Assembly (NCBI GenBank): GCA_034414555.1
Contig: DAOUMA010000008.1
Coordinates: forward strand, 84,499-148,498
DNA: 64,000 nucleotides
Reading direction: 5' to 3'
DNA from: CG2-30-46-19 sp034414555
Lineage (GTDB): Bacteria; Chloroflexota; Dehalococcoidia; GIF9; AB-539-J10
In this document: positions 40,876 to 49,546 of the stretch, piece after piece
How positions within the stretch are numbered: the stretch's first letter is position 1
How the letters are laid out: the number at the start of each line of letters is the position of its first letter
Notes under the pieces: model-generated
Seen by the model: only the letters and a program-made list of their open reading frames with translations
Databases searched by the model: none
What the model was told of the DNA's origin: nothing
Made by a program: the position numbers and the translations under genes

Positions 40876-42099
40876 ATGTTGAAAAAACTATCTAAGAATG
40901 TGAACAAGAACTGGCTGCTCAGCCTGCTGTTAGTCCTTACCCTTTCGCTTGTCGGATGGGGTATTAGTGCTTTGATTAGTAGTTTCATTCCGTTCTGGTC
41001 GCTACTAGGGTTTTCCGTTATTTTTTCTATTGAAAAGTGGTTAAGTTATTATACTAGGAAATATAAGGTTGTCGGGAGAATTTATAGACTAATCTTGAAT
41101 TTCTCCGTACTATCGTTGCTAGGTCTTCTTATCTGGTCTAGCGTATTGCTATTCACTCACCAATTTATGCAGAGTCCACTCATTGGGAGTTTATTATTTA
41201 TAGCTGAACTCGGTGTCTTTATCTGGTTGTGTAGGGTCGTCTCAAAAAATAGCTGGCGACAACCAAGTATGAAACTCACGGTATTTTCCTTAATATGCTT
41301 ATTCCTTATATTTTCCTTTGCTGGTGTGCAACCGCTATCCGCCTACAAAGATAGTCTGTTCAACTCCATATCTACTTATTTCAGAAGCGCTAATCAACCT
41401 GCTACGACTCCCTCTTCCTCTAACGAAATCAATTCCGATACCGGCAAATATAGAAACTACTATTTGGGTCTTGTAGATACGCCAGAAGGATATCTCTCAG
41501 GGGATGGTTGTTATGACGACACAGGAGATTTCATTGTACTCATCAACAACGAAAATGCTGTTAATCCAAGCTACTCTCAACTAGTTAGTTTCTTACAACA
41601 GGATAAGACCGATGAGTTCCCATACACTTATATAATCAGCCCACCAGGAATGTATTATGGTACAGCAGAAAGTCATGTAGACCTAAAACATATTCAAAAC
41701 ATAATCGATGGAACTGCACAACCTAGTAACCCTCATGTGTGCGCCGACTTTGCCGAGAGACTTCATAATGATGCAGAAATGGCAGGAATTAGATGCGCCT
41801 ATGTAAGTGTAACATTAACTGGATATACTGACCCTTATCACTATGGTATCCTTTCTAATACAGGCCATGCGTGCGATGCCTTTCAAACAACAGATAGAGG
41901 GCTAGTCTATATTGACGATACTGGATGGGCGGCAAACCAGCCACACCCAGTTAGAGCAGTGTCAACGGTAAGTATTGTAGTCGGACAATCCTATACACCC
42001 GTGAGCCTATTTCCCGAAGTTGGTTGGCAGAACTCATACAGTAGCATGGGAACAGTTATCGATTTTCAAGTTATTTGGGATGGTAGTTGGAATAATTAG
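40876..42099 (+). CDS. Membrane protein with transglutaminase-like domain
   Basis: A 407-residue protein: five hydrophobic segments in the first ~160 residues, then a periplasmic/extracytoplasmic domain. A Cys-His-Asp triad is recognisable: HVCADFAERLHNDAEMAG (Cys ~281), SNTGHACDAF (His ~329) and LVYIDDTGW (Asp ~345), the order of transglutaminase-like cysteine peptidases. It probably cuts or crosslinks cell-envelope proteins or peptides. The N-terminal basic segment (LKKLSKNVNKNW) supports insertion in the inner membrane. Confidence 0.7.
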   Translation: MLKKLSKNVNKNWLLSLLLVLTLSLVGWGISALISSFIPFWSLLGFSVIFSIEKWLSYYTRKYKVVGRIYRLILNFSVLSLLGLLIWSSVLLFTHQFMQSPLIGSLLFIAELGVFIWLCRVVSKNSWRQPSMKLTVFSLICLFLIFSFAGVQPLSAYKDSLFNSISTYFRSANQPATTPSSSNEINSDTGKYRNYYLGLVDTPEGYLSGDGCYDDTGDFIVLINNENAVNPSYSQLVSFLQQDKTDEFPYTYIISPPGMYYGTAESHVDLKHIQNIIDGTAQPSNPHVCADFAERLHNDAEMAGIRCAYVSVTLTGYTDPYHYGILSNTGHACDAFQTTDRGLVYIDDTGWAANQPHPVRAVSTVSIVVGQSYTPVSLFPEVGWQNSYSSMGTVIDFQVIWDGSWNN

Positions 42100-42298
42100 T
42101 TCGGGGAGGTCAGGTTAACTCGTGGTTGGTATAGCCTTTTCCATTTCTCCAAAAGTTAAGCCAATTCATTCAATAGTCGTGTTAGAATACGAACATGCTG
42201 CAAAGATTTATTAACTTTATACTCACTTACTGGCAAGGACTTATTACTTCAGCTATGGGAGTAGTCCAATTGGCAATTTGTTTAGGAGAGTAAACAAG

Positions 42299-42859
42299 AT
42301 GCGCATATACTTTACATCAGATTTACATTTACACCATAAAAATATTATTCGTTATGCTCATAGGAATCCGCCTTTTAGAAATATTGATGAAATGAATAGG
42401 GGATTAATAGCAAATTGGAATAGTACAATTACAAACTCTGATAAGGTATATCACTTGGGTGATTTTTGTTTTACACGCGACAATCATATCTATGGCGAAG
42501 CCATGCATATGGTTCACGGTAGAACTCTATTTTTGAGGGGAAACCATGATAATGGATTACAGCATGCCGACTATTTCATTTGTCGCAAGATAGGCGGAAT
42601 GAAAATATTTATGAGGCATTGGCCTCCGTGGGAACATCCACGCAGATTTATTCATTCGTTTAGTATCCCTTTTGATGTTGACCTTATTTTGTGTGGGCAC
42701 GTGCATGATAAGTGGAAATCTCATGTACATAGTGTGGGGCAAAGACTCATTCCCGTAGTTAATGTCGGAATAGATGTTTGGGGATACAAGCCAATTAACA
42801 TGACTACCATAATGGAAGAGGTGAAGAGATTAGTTTCTTCAAAACAGACTAAGGTATAA
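42299..42859 (+). CDS. Metallophosphoesterase
   Basis: A 186-residue calcineurin-like phosphoesterase. Metal ligands appear as FTSDLHLHHKN (DxH), YHLGDFCF (GD), LRGNHDN (GNHD, about 80-86) and GHVHDKW (GHxH, about 126-132). Start ATG 42299 is chosen because TAGGAGAG precedes it by about 9 nt; an earlier frame from 42278 lacks a site. Members with the long stretch NPPFRNIDEMNRGLIANWN are annotated as phage-type or YfcE-like phosphoesterases. Substrate unknown. Confidence 0.85.
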   Translation: MRIYFTSDLHLHHKNIIRYAHRNPPFRNIDEMNRGLIANWNSTITNSDKVYHLGDFCFTRDNHIYGEAMHMVHGRTLFLRGNHDNGLQHADYFICRKIGGMKIFMRHWPPWEHPRRFIHSFSIPFDVDLILCGHVHDKWKSHVHSVGQRLIPVVNVGIDVWGYKPINMTTIMEEVKRLVSSKQTKV

Positions 42860-42923
42860 GGGTAAATATGATAAGACTGAAACAACCAAGAGTTAACTTA
42901 ACCAAAAGGAGGAGGTAAATAGA

Positions 42924-43058
42924 ATGAAGTGCCCAAAGTGTGGACACCAGATGCGAGTAAAGGTTGTAAAAGTAAGAATTAACCCCATCGCAACTGCAAC
43001 ACGGGACGAGCCTCATTACGTTTGCACCAACTGTGGTCATATTATGCCGAAAGACTAA
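42924..43058 (+). CDS. Short zinc-ribbon protein (44 aa)
   Basis: A 44-residue protein: MKCPKCGHQMRVKVVKVRIN at the start and YVCTNCGHIMPKD at the end, two CxxCG knuckles of a zinc ribbon. The ribosome site AAGGAGGAGG is excellent and lies 7 nt from the ATG, so the gene is translated. Resembles small zinc-ribbon transcription/translation accessory proteins; function unknown. Confidence 0.7.
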   Translation: MKCPKCGHQMRVKVVKVRINPIATATRDEPHYVCTNCGHIMPKD

Positions 43059-43140
43059 TTCTGAGCTTGAGCGGACGCCAGAAGTGGCTAACCTTTATGA
43101 TTTAGGACATCTGTGAGCCTTTAGGGAGGTTCTCAAGCCG

Positions 43141-43178
43141 CCGATAAAGCTTCAAGCTATCCTCGAACTTCACTGACC
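43141..43178. repeat. 38-bp repeat (copy 2)
   Basis: Second copy of the repeat at 40740-40777, here 95 bp upstream of nrdR. The minus-strand frame continues RRLENLPKGSQMS and a stop at its left side, in line with a coding remnant. Confidence 0.6.
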
Positions 43179-43223
43179 GGGTGAAAAATTAACGTTTTTT
43201 TGTTTCTTTTCATTTGCGTTTTC

Positions 43224-43238
43224 ACAACATATAGTAGT
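43224..43238. promoter_or_regulatory. Possible NrdR box
   Basis: ACAACATATAGTAGT is a partial match to the NrdR operator consensus acaCwATATaTwGtgt and lies 36 bp upstream of the nrdR start. Only one clear site is seen, whereas NrdR usually binds two, so this is tentative. Confidence 0.25.
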
Positions 43239-43273
43239 AAAATTATTCTAAAACACAACTCTAGGGGGTGATT

Positions 43274-43798
43274 ATGAAGTGTCCTTATTGTGGCGAGATG
43301 GAATCGAGGGTGGTTGACTCGCGCCCTGTAGGCGAAGGAGTGAGGCGGCGAAGGAAGTGCGCTCACTGTGGTGCTCGTTTTACCACTTATGAACGAGTTC
43401 AGCCGCGTAATGTATTTATAGTCAAAAAGGACGGGCGCCGTGAGGAATATAGTCGTGACAAGCTCTACGCCGGCATTCGCAAAGCCTGTGAGAAACGCCC
43501 TTTGCCGACCGGGGCTATTGATAAGCTTGTAGATAGCATTGAAGCTGAGATTTATAAAGCTGGTAAAGCTGAAATCCCTAGTTCGCTGATTGGCGATTTA
43601 GTCATAAGGGGATTAGAGAAACTTGACCATATCGCCTATATCCGCTTTGCCAGTGTATATCGTGAGTTCACTGACATTACTCAATTGAAACAAGAAATTG
43701 ACAATCTAACTGAGGGGGAAGCAGCAACACCGTCTAATCAGTTACCGCTGCTACCACCTGAAGTGGTGAATTCGCTGATTCGTCGTCGGGGAAGGTAA
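43274..43798 (+). CDS. nrdR: Transcriptional repressor NrdR
   Basis: A 174-residue protein with the zinc ribbon MKCPYCGEMESRVVDSRPVG (CxxC at 3-6; partner CAHCG at about 29-33) followed by an ATP-cone (RNVFIVKKDGRREEYSRDKL...). This is NrdR, which senses dATP/ATP and represses ribonucleotide reductase genes. ATG 43274 has GGGGGTG 6 nt upstream; an ATT/ATG start 6 nt earlier is less likely. It lies 2 nt before nrdJ, an operon. A C-terminal Pro-rich tail makes it slightly longer than the usual ~150 residues. Confidence 0.95.
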   Translation: MKCPYCGEMESRVVDSRPVGEGVRRRRKCAHCGARFTTYERVQPRNVFIVKKDGRREEYSRDKLYAGIRKACEKRPLPTGAIDKLVDSIEAEIYKAGKAEIPSSLIGDLVIRGLEKLDHIAYIRFASVYREFTDITQLKQEIDNLTEGEAATPSNQLPLLPPEVVNSLIRRRGR

Positions 43799-43800
43799 TA

Positions 43801-46338
43801 ATGGCTAATCCAAGGAAGTCTACCCGAACTAAACCTATTGACCATAATAAGGTAGTCAAGGCTGTTTTTGCTGCTGGAGAGGCTATGGGCATAACCGACA
43901 GGCTTCTGCTGGAGAAATTTACCGAGCAAGTAGCACAGCGCCTGCGGGTGGCTCAACCTCTGCCTGGTATGGAGGAATTTGTTCCGTTACAAATTAAGCA
44001 TCTAACTGAGTCTCAGCTTCAGGCTGTAATCAGTGAAGTTATTACCGTTGATGAATTTTCCCCTCAAGCCCGAGGCAAGGTCGTTTCGGGAATCAAACTA
44101 AGCCAAAATGCCCTGAGGGTTCTGGAAAAGAGATATTTGATGAAGGATAAAGAGGGGAAAGTCATTGAGACTCCTAAGGCGCTATTTCGCCGTGTGGCAA
44201 AACATATTGCTAAAGCAGAGCTGATTTACGATGCTAAAGCAGATGTCTCTTCCTGGGAAAAGGCATTTTACAAGCTAATGGCAGACCTGGAGTTTCTACC
44301 CAATTCTCCCACGTTGATGAATGCTGGAAGAGAGCTGGGGCAACTTTCAGCTTGTTTTGTTATTCCCGTTGACGATTCCATGGAGTCCATCTTCGATGCT
44401 GTGAAATACACCGCCTTAATTCATAAGAGCGGTGGTGGCACCGGTTTCTCCTTTTCCCGGCTTAGACCTGAAAATGATAGGGTCGGTTCTACCGGTGGTG
44501 TTGCCAGTGGTCCCATTTCCTTCATGAGGACTTTTGATGTAACTACTGATGTGATAAAGCAAGGGGGGATGCGGCGGGGGGCTAATATGGCAATTCTTAA
44601 TGTTGACCACCCGGACATCTTGAAGTTCATCACTGTCAAAGGAGACCCAAATGCCTTGACCAATTTTAACCTATCGGTAGCGGTAACCGATGAATTTATG
44701 GAGGCGGTGAGGAAGGGGACTGATTATAACTTGGTAAATCCGCAAAGTAGGGAGGTGGCGGGGAAGCTTAATGCTAAGGAAGTATTCCACAAAATGGTGG
44801 AAATGGCATGGCGCACTGGCGACCCCGGAGTTGTATTTATAGATGAGATAAACAGACATAATCCCACTCCTGAATTGGGCAGGATAGAAAGCACCAACCC
44901 CTGCGGGGAACAACCTCTGCTTCCCTTTGAGTCCTGTAATTTAGGCTCGATAAATTTGTCCCGGGTGGTTACTCATCAGGATGGGAAAGCGGAGATTGAC
45001 TATGACAAATTATCTCATCTAGTAAGGCTGGTAGTTCGCTTTCTTGATGACGTCATTGATGTTAACCGCTTCCCCCTGCCCCAGATAGAGGAAATGACTA
45101 AGGCTACCCGGAAAATAGGCTTAGGGGTTATGGGATTTGCTGACATGCTCATCCAGCTTGGCGTTTCTTATGATAGTGAGCAAGGATTAGCCATCGCTGA
45201 GGAAGTTGCCCGTTTCGTCTCCGAAGAGGCAAACAAAGCCTCGCTGGAGCTAGGAGAGCAGAGAGGTGTTTTTCCTGCTTTTAAAGGGAGCGTTTATGAT
45301 GTGCCCCGTGGTCCGCGATTTAGAAATGCCACTCGAACCACTGTAGCTCCCACCGGTAGTTTAAGCATAATTGCCAATTGCTCCAGCGGCATCGAGCCAA
45401 TCTTCGCCCTGAGCTATGTACGTCATATCCTCGAGGGTGAGGAACTTGTGGAGGTAAATCCCTATTTTGAGCAAGTGGCTAAAGATGGGGGATTTTATTC
45501 TCCGGAGTTGATGAAGGATTTAGCCCTTGGGAAAAAGCTACGGGATATAGAGGGTGTTCCTGAAGATGTAAAGCGGATTTTCGTTACTGCACATGATATA
45601 ACTCCAGAATGGCATGTTAAGATGCAGGCAGTTTTTCAGAGATTTTGCGATAGCGCTGTTTCCAAAACGGTTAATTTCCCCTACGAGGCAACGCCGGAGG
45701 ATGTAGCTAATGTATATATGCGGGCTTATGAAGAGAAGCTGAAGGGGATAACCATTTATCGAGATAGAAGCCGGGAAAGCCAGGTTCTCACTATAGGTGA
45801 GGTGGTGAAGGGGGTTGAAAGGGGGGTTGTCCCCCGCAAAAGGCCTAAAGTTACCCGGGGCATAACCGAGAGGGTGAGCACAGGATGTGGCTATATCTAC
45901 GTAACTTTAAATTTCGATGAGCACGGGGTGGTTGAGGTCTTCTCCACCTTAGGTAAAGCTGGAGGCTGTGCTGCTGCTCAGCTTGAAGCAATAAGTCGTC
46001 TCATCTCTTTATCTCTGAGGTCCGGGCTGGATTTATCCTCCGTGGTAAAGCAATTGCGAGGCATTCGTTGTCCCTCGATTGCCTGGGAGCAAGGACATGC
46101 TATCACCTCCTGTGCGGATGCTATTGCCAGTGTGCTGCAAAAATATATCAAAAGTGGTGGTGGTAACAGTCCTGATGCTCAGAGCAGCGAAGTTATTGCC
46201 GATGCGGAAACGTCCCAGTCCGGTAACTCTGGAGTGGTTAGAAGCGCAGCGGGACAATGTCCTGAGTGCGGAGGGCCTCTTATTTACCAGGAAGGGTGTA
46301 ATATCTGCCTCAATTGCGGCTTCACCAAGTGCGGGTAA
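43801..46338 (+). CDS. nrdJ: Vitamin B12-dependent ribonucleotide reductase (class II)
   Basis: An 845-residue class II reductase. N-terminal ~130 residues form an ATP-cone-like domain; the barrel carries LSACFVIPVDDSM (first redox Cys region, about 182), NPCGEQPLLPFESCNLGSIN (about 361-380, radical Cys and Glu), and PTGSLSIIANCSSGIEP (about 517-533). The C-terminal tail has a redox-active zinc ribbon CPECGGPLIYQEGCNICLNC. It makes deoxyribonucleotides using adenosylcobalamin without oxygen. Regulated by the adjacent NrdR. Confidence 0.95.
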   Translation: MANPRKSTRTKPIDHNKVVKAVFAAGEAMGITDRLLLEKFTEQVAQRLRVAQPLPGMEEFVPLQIKHLTESQLQAVISEVITVDEFSPQARGKVVSGIKLSQNALRVLEKRYLMKDKEGKVIETPKALFRRVAKHIAKAELIYDAKADVSSWEKAFYKLMADLEFLPNSPTLMNAGRELGQLSACFVIPVDDSMESIFDAVKYTALIHKSGGGTGFSFSRLRPENDRVGSTGGVASGPISFMRTFDVTTDVIKQGGMRRGANMAILNVDHPDILKFITVKGDPNALTNFNLSVAVTDEFMEAVRKGTDYNLVNPQSREVAGKLNAKEVFHKMVEMAWRTGDPGVVFIDEINRHNPTPELGRIESTNPCGEQPLLPFESCNLGSINLSRVVTHQDGKAEIDYDKLSHLVRLVVRFLDDVIDVNRFPLPQIEEMTKATRKIGLGVMGFADMLIQLGVSYDSEQGLAIAEEVARFVSEEANKASLELGEQRGVFPAFKGSVYDVPRGPRFRNATRTTVAPTGSLSIIANCSSGIEPIFALSYVRHILEGEELVEVNPYFEQVAKDGGFYSPELMKDLALGKKLRDIEGVPEDVKRIFVTAHDITPEWHVKMQAVFQRFCDSAVSKTVNFPYEATPEDVANVYMRAYEEKLKGITIYRDRSRESQVLTIGEVVKGVERGVVPRKRPKVTRGITERVSTGCGYIYVTLNFDEHGVVEVFSTLGKAGGCAAAQLEAISRLISLSLRSGLDLSSVVKQLRGIRCPSIAWEQGHAITSCADAIASVLQKYIKSGGGNSPDAQSSEVIADAETSQSGNSGVVRSAAGQCPECGGPLIYQEGCNICLNCGFTKCG

Positions 46339-46347
46339 GTTATTAAA

Positions 46348-47793
46348 ATGGGTAGTAGAAGGAAGGATAATTACTATTTAGCTCTGAGGCAGATAGCCAA
46401 AGTTGCCAATTCAGACTTGAGCACCAGGAGAATTTTCAATTCCGTTGCTAAGAGTGCTGCTAAAGCGGTGGGTGCCAATGGCTGCCGTATTTCTTTTCTT
46501 GATGTGCAAAAGGAATATTTAATCGATGTTGGTGCTTATGGTCTCAGTGACTTTTACCTCAAGAAGGCGCCGCTTGAGGCTCGTAAAAGCATACCTGAAG
46601 TTCTTAATGGTGAAGTGGTATATATTGCCGATGCCACCAAAGATGAGAGGATTCAGCATACTCAGATAGCAAAGGCACAAAGAATATCTTCGATACTGGC
46701 AGCTCCTATAACGGAAAAAGGCGAGGTGAGTGGTGAAATCAGGCTTTATACCCATGACATCCATCAATTCTCGGAGGGTGATAAAAATTTTATTCTCGCT
46801 GTTGCCAATCTAAGCGCTGCTCTGTTAGCGAAAGATGAGCTTCAGCGCTTATTGGGGAGTGGCTATAAGGGCCTTCAAGGACAATCGAAATTGCCGCAAT
46901 TGCCTACTACATCGTTAAGGCCAACCGAGTTTGCTCACCCCAGCGAGGAGGAATTTGCCCGGCTTCTGGATTTCTATCAAATTGAGTGGCTCTATGAACC
47001 TCGTTCCTTCCCACTTCGCTGGGAAAACGGTGGAATAGTTGAGATGTTTACCCCTGACTTTTATTTACCGGAGTTTGACCTCTACATCGAGCTCACCACC
47101 TTGAAGCAGGGTTTGGTGACGGAGAAGAACCGCAAGGTGCGTCGGCTTAAGGAACTTTATCCCGAAGTTAACATCAAGCTCCTTAATAAAAACGATTTCC
47201 TCAGGCTTCTGGCTAAATATGGCTATGGCTCCTTAAGCGGGGCCAAAGTACCCGGCATTGACCGTATTCTGTTCACCCATAATCAAATTCAGCGAAGAGT
47301 GAAAGCATTAGCACGGCAAATCTCCCGTGATTATGAAGGGGAGAAACTTATCTTGGTGGGAGTTTTGAAGGGAGTTGTCTGCTTCATGACTGACCTGATG
47401 CAACATCTTTCTGTGCCAGTTAGTGTGGATTTTATGGCTATTTCCTATTACGGTGAAGGGAAAAGTCAGCTGGTTAAAATAACCAAGGACCTCGATGATA
47501 GCATAACAGGGCAGCATGTATTGATGGTTGAGGATATTGTAGACACGGGCATGACGTTAAATTATGTTCTGAAATATTTACTGGCTCACGAGCCAGCGAG
47601 TCTCCGTGTATGCACCTTGCTTGATAAACGAGCACGCCGGCTGGTGGATGTTCCTCTTGATTATGTGGGTTTCGAAATTCCGGATGAGTTCATAGTTGGT
47701 TATGGGTTGGACTATAGAGGAGAATACCGTAACCTTCCCTTTATCGGTACTTTTCACCCTGAATTGGCTGAGGAAGGAAAGTCAGGAAAATAA
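46348..47793 (+). CDS. GAF - nuclease-like - HPRT fusion protein
   Basis: A 481-residue protein with three parts. Residues ~10-170 form a GAF sensor (AVGANGCRISFLD..., ...ILAAPITEKGEVSGEIRLY). Residues ~190-295 resemble a PD-(D/E)xK/TnsA-like nuclease fold (FTPDFYLPEFDLYIELTT, with Asp and Glu in the right spacing, then KNRKVRRLKELYPEVNIKLL). Residues ~305-470 are a complete hypoxanthine/guanine phosphoribosyltransferase (VGVLKGVVCFMTDLM..., MVEDIVDTGMTLNY, the PRPP loop). The HPRT part is surely active; the first two parts may act as a regulatory head. It starts 9 nt after nrdJ, linking purine salvage to dNTP synthesis. Confidence 0.85.
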   Translation: MGSRRKDNYYLALRQIAKVANSDLSTRRIFNSVAKSAAKAVGANGCRISFLDVQKEYLIDVGAYGLSDFYLKKAPLEARKSIPEVLNGEVVYIADATKDERIQHTQIAKAQRISSILAAPITEKGEVSGEIRLYTHDIHQFSEGDKNFILAVANLSAALLAKDELQRLLGSGYKGLQGQSKLPQLPTTSLRPTEFAHPSEEEFARLLDFYQIEWLYEPRSFPLRWENGGIVEMFTPDFYLPEFDLYIELTTLKQGLVTEKNRKVRRLKELYPEVNIKLLNKNDFLRLLAKYGYGSLSGAKVPGIDRILFTHNQIQRRVKALARQISRDYEGEKLILVGVLKGVVCFMTDLMQHLSVPVSVDFMAISYYGEGKSQLVKITKDLDDSITGQHVLMVEDIVDTGMTLNYVLKYLLAHEPASLRVCTLLDKRARRLVDVPLDYVGFEIPDEFIVGYGLDYRGEYRNLPFIGTFHPELAEEGKSGK

Positions 47794-47801
47794 AAAAAGT
47801 C

Positions 47802-47952
47802 CCAAGCAACCTCACCTTTTGCTTTGGTTCCTCACCTTCCCACCTTCCGGCTTCCACCTACCTTGCGCCCTCACTTTTGGTTCCTGCGCCTTTCTGTTTC
47901 GGCCTTCCAGGATTGGGCTCCTCACCACCCGCCTTCCAGCTTGGTTGCTTGG
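47802..47952. repeat. Pyrimidine-rich region bounded by inverted CCAAGCAACC
   Basis: CCAAGCAACC (47802-47811) and GGTTGCTTGG (47943-47952) are exact inverse copies framing a C/T-rich, internally repetitive stretch (TTCCTCACCTTCCCACCTTCC...). It may fold into a long-range stem. No gene is seen from 47794 to 48140, apart from this structure and an AT-rich tail. Confidence 0.5.
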
Positions 47953-48140
47953 AACTAATTATTTACTGTATCACATTATTATAAGTTTGTCAATAGTTAA
48001 TACCTAAAAAAATTTGATTTGTGGTTTTAGAGCATCTTTTCCAGCTCTTTCTTTTGCTATTTTACCATCCTGGCTAATATAGCCCGAAAGGGAAGTAAAA
48101 TTATAATTACACAAAGCGAAAAGCTAATTAGAAAAAGATC

Positions 48141-49094
48141 CTATAACTTGCCCTCTTGCCCCAGTTTCTTGATGATATCCGAAGCAGCCGAGTAAGGGTC
48201 AGTCCTTTTGTTCACTAAGTCGTCTATCAGCTTTTCCAGATAATTATTCTGGTTAACTATCTGGAAGACGTGGTCCATTAAGGAACTCTTAAGCACTTCA
48301 ATTAGCTCAAGCCTTGCTCTCTCCTTAAGATGTGTATCGTGTCCTCCAGTAGCGATGAGGAATTCCTTATGCTGGTAAATTCCCTCCACCAACTCATCAA
48401 TCCCTTTATTATTGACCGCTTCAGTTAAGAATATTTTGGGCTTCCATGCCTGTGGAGAATAAACACTCATTTGGAGCATCGCTTCTAGCTCCGCTTTCAA
48501 TTCATCAGCCCCCTTTTTATCTGCTTTGTTTATGACAAAGATATCAGCTATCTCTAGAATGCCAGCTTTAAGCGTTTGAACCCAATCCCCCATTCCAGGG
48601 ACTAAGATCACCATAGAGGTGTGAGTGAAATTAATTATATCTACCTCTGCTTGACCTGCGCCTACGGTTTCTATCAAGATGATATCCTTACCCATGGCAT
48701 CCATAATGTTAATAACGTTGGCTGTAGCCCGGGATAGTCCTCCTCGCCAGCCTCTCGTAGCCAAACTCCTGATAAAAACACCCCCGTCCGTGGCATGTCT
48801 CTGCATCCTTATCCTGTCCCCCAGTATTGCACCACCACTAAAGGGGCTGGAGGGGTCGATAGCGATAACACCAATTGTCTTACCCCTCTTCCTGAAGACA
48901 TCTATCAGCAGGTCTATTAAGGTACTTTTCCCCGAACCCGGGGAACCCGTAATACCAATGATGTAGGACCTCCCAGTATGGGGGTAGAGGGCTTTTAACT
49001 CTTCGATAGCACTCGGCAATTCATCTTCCACATCTCTTATCAATCTTGCCGTTGCCTTTATATTGCCTTGCAATACCTCTTTCGCAAGTCTCAT
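48141..49094 (-). CDS. meaB: Methylmalonyl-CoA mutase-associated GTPase MeaB
   Basis: A 317-residue G3E-type P-loop GTPase: Walker A GITGSPGSGKSTLIDLL (about 47-63), a DPSSPFSGGAILGDRIRM switch region (about 80-97), VETVGAGQAEVDI (Walker B/G3, about 140-152) and NKADKKGADE (G4, about 188). MeaB/ArgK protects and reloads adenosylcobalamin in methylmalonyl-CoA mutase. It is the last gene of the three-gene mutase operon; 32-nt gap upstream. Confidence 0.95.
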   Translation of the reverse strand: MRLAKEVLQGNIKATARLIRDVEDELPSAIEELKALYPHTGRSYIIGITGSPGSGKSTLIDLLIDVFRKRGKTIGVIAIDPSSPFSGGAILGDRIRMQRHATDGGVFIRSLATRGWRGGLSRATANVINIMDAMGKDIILIETVGAGQAEVDIINFTHTSMVILVPGMGDWVQTLKAGILEIADIFVINKADKKGADELKAELEAMLQMSVYSPQAWKPKIFLTEAVNNKGIDELVEGIYQHKEFLIATGGHDTHLKERARLELIEVLKSSLMDHVFQIVNQNNYLEKLIDDLVNKRTDPYSAASDIIKKLGQEGKL

Positions 49095-49126
49095 TTATGG
49101 TACCTCATCACTCTTCTTCTCCAACA

Positions 49127-49537
49127 TTATGCATGCCGGGGTTTCACATTAGCTCTTGTCCAATTTATTATCTCGCTGAGAGATGAGCCTGGTAAGAATA
49201 TTTCTTTAATCCCCACTTTCTTAAGCTTTGGAATATCTTCTTTGGGGATGATACCTCCCACTATAACTATTATATCTTCCGCCTTATTTTCCTTCAGCAG
49301 CTCAACTACCCGTGGGAACAAGTAGACATGAGCGCCAGAGAGACAACTTAGACCGATTAGATCAACATCCTCCTGCAAAGCTGCATTGACAATCTGCTCT
49401 GGAGTCTGATGCAGGCCAGTGTATATGACCTCAAATCCGGCATCTCTATAAGCTCGAGCTACAATTTTCACTCCCCGGTCATGACCATCAAGCCCTGGCT
49501 TGGCAACCAGAATCCTTATCTTCCTTTCCGAACTCAT
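49127..49537 (-). CDS. Methylmalonyl-CoA mutase, cobalamin-binding subunit
   Basis: A 136-residue B12-binding chain. IRILVAKPGLDGHDRGVKIV (about 7-26) carries the DxHxxG motif whose His coordinates cobalt; GLSCLSGAHVYLFPRVVELL and VGGIIPKEDIPKLKKVGI complete the Rossmann-like fold. It is separate from the large chain, as in archaeal and many Chloroflexota mutases. It lies 9 nt downstream of the large-subunit gene, ensuring matched amounts. Works with the large chain to interconvert methylmalonyl-CoA and succinyl-CoA. Confidence 0.95.
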   Translation of the reverse strand: MSSERKIRILVAKPGLDGHDRGVKIVARAYRDAGFEVIYTGLHQTPEQIVNAALQEDVDLIGLSCLSGAHVYLFPRVVELLKENKAEDIIVIVGGIIPKEDIPKLKKVGIKEIFLPGSSLSEIINWTRANVKPRHA

Positions 49538-49546
49538 CTTCTCTTC

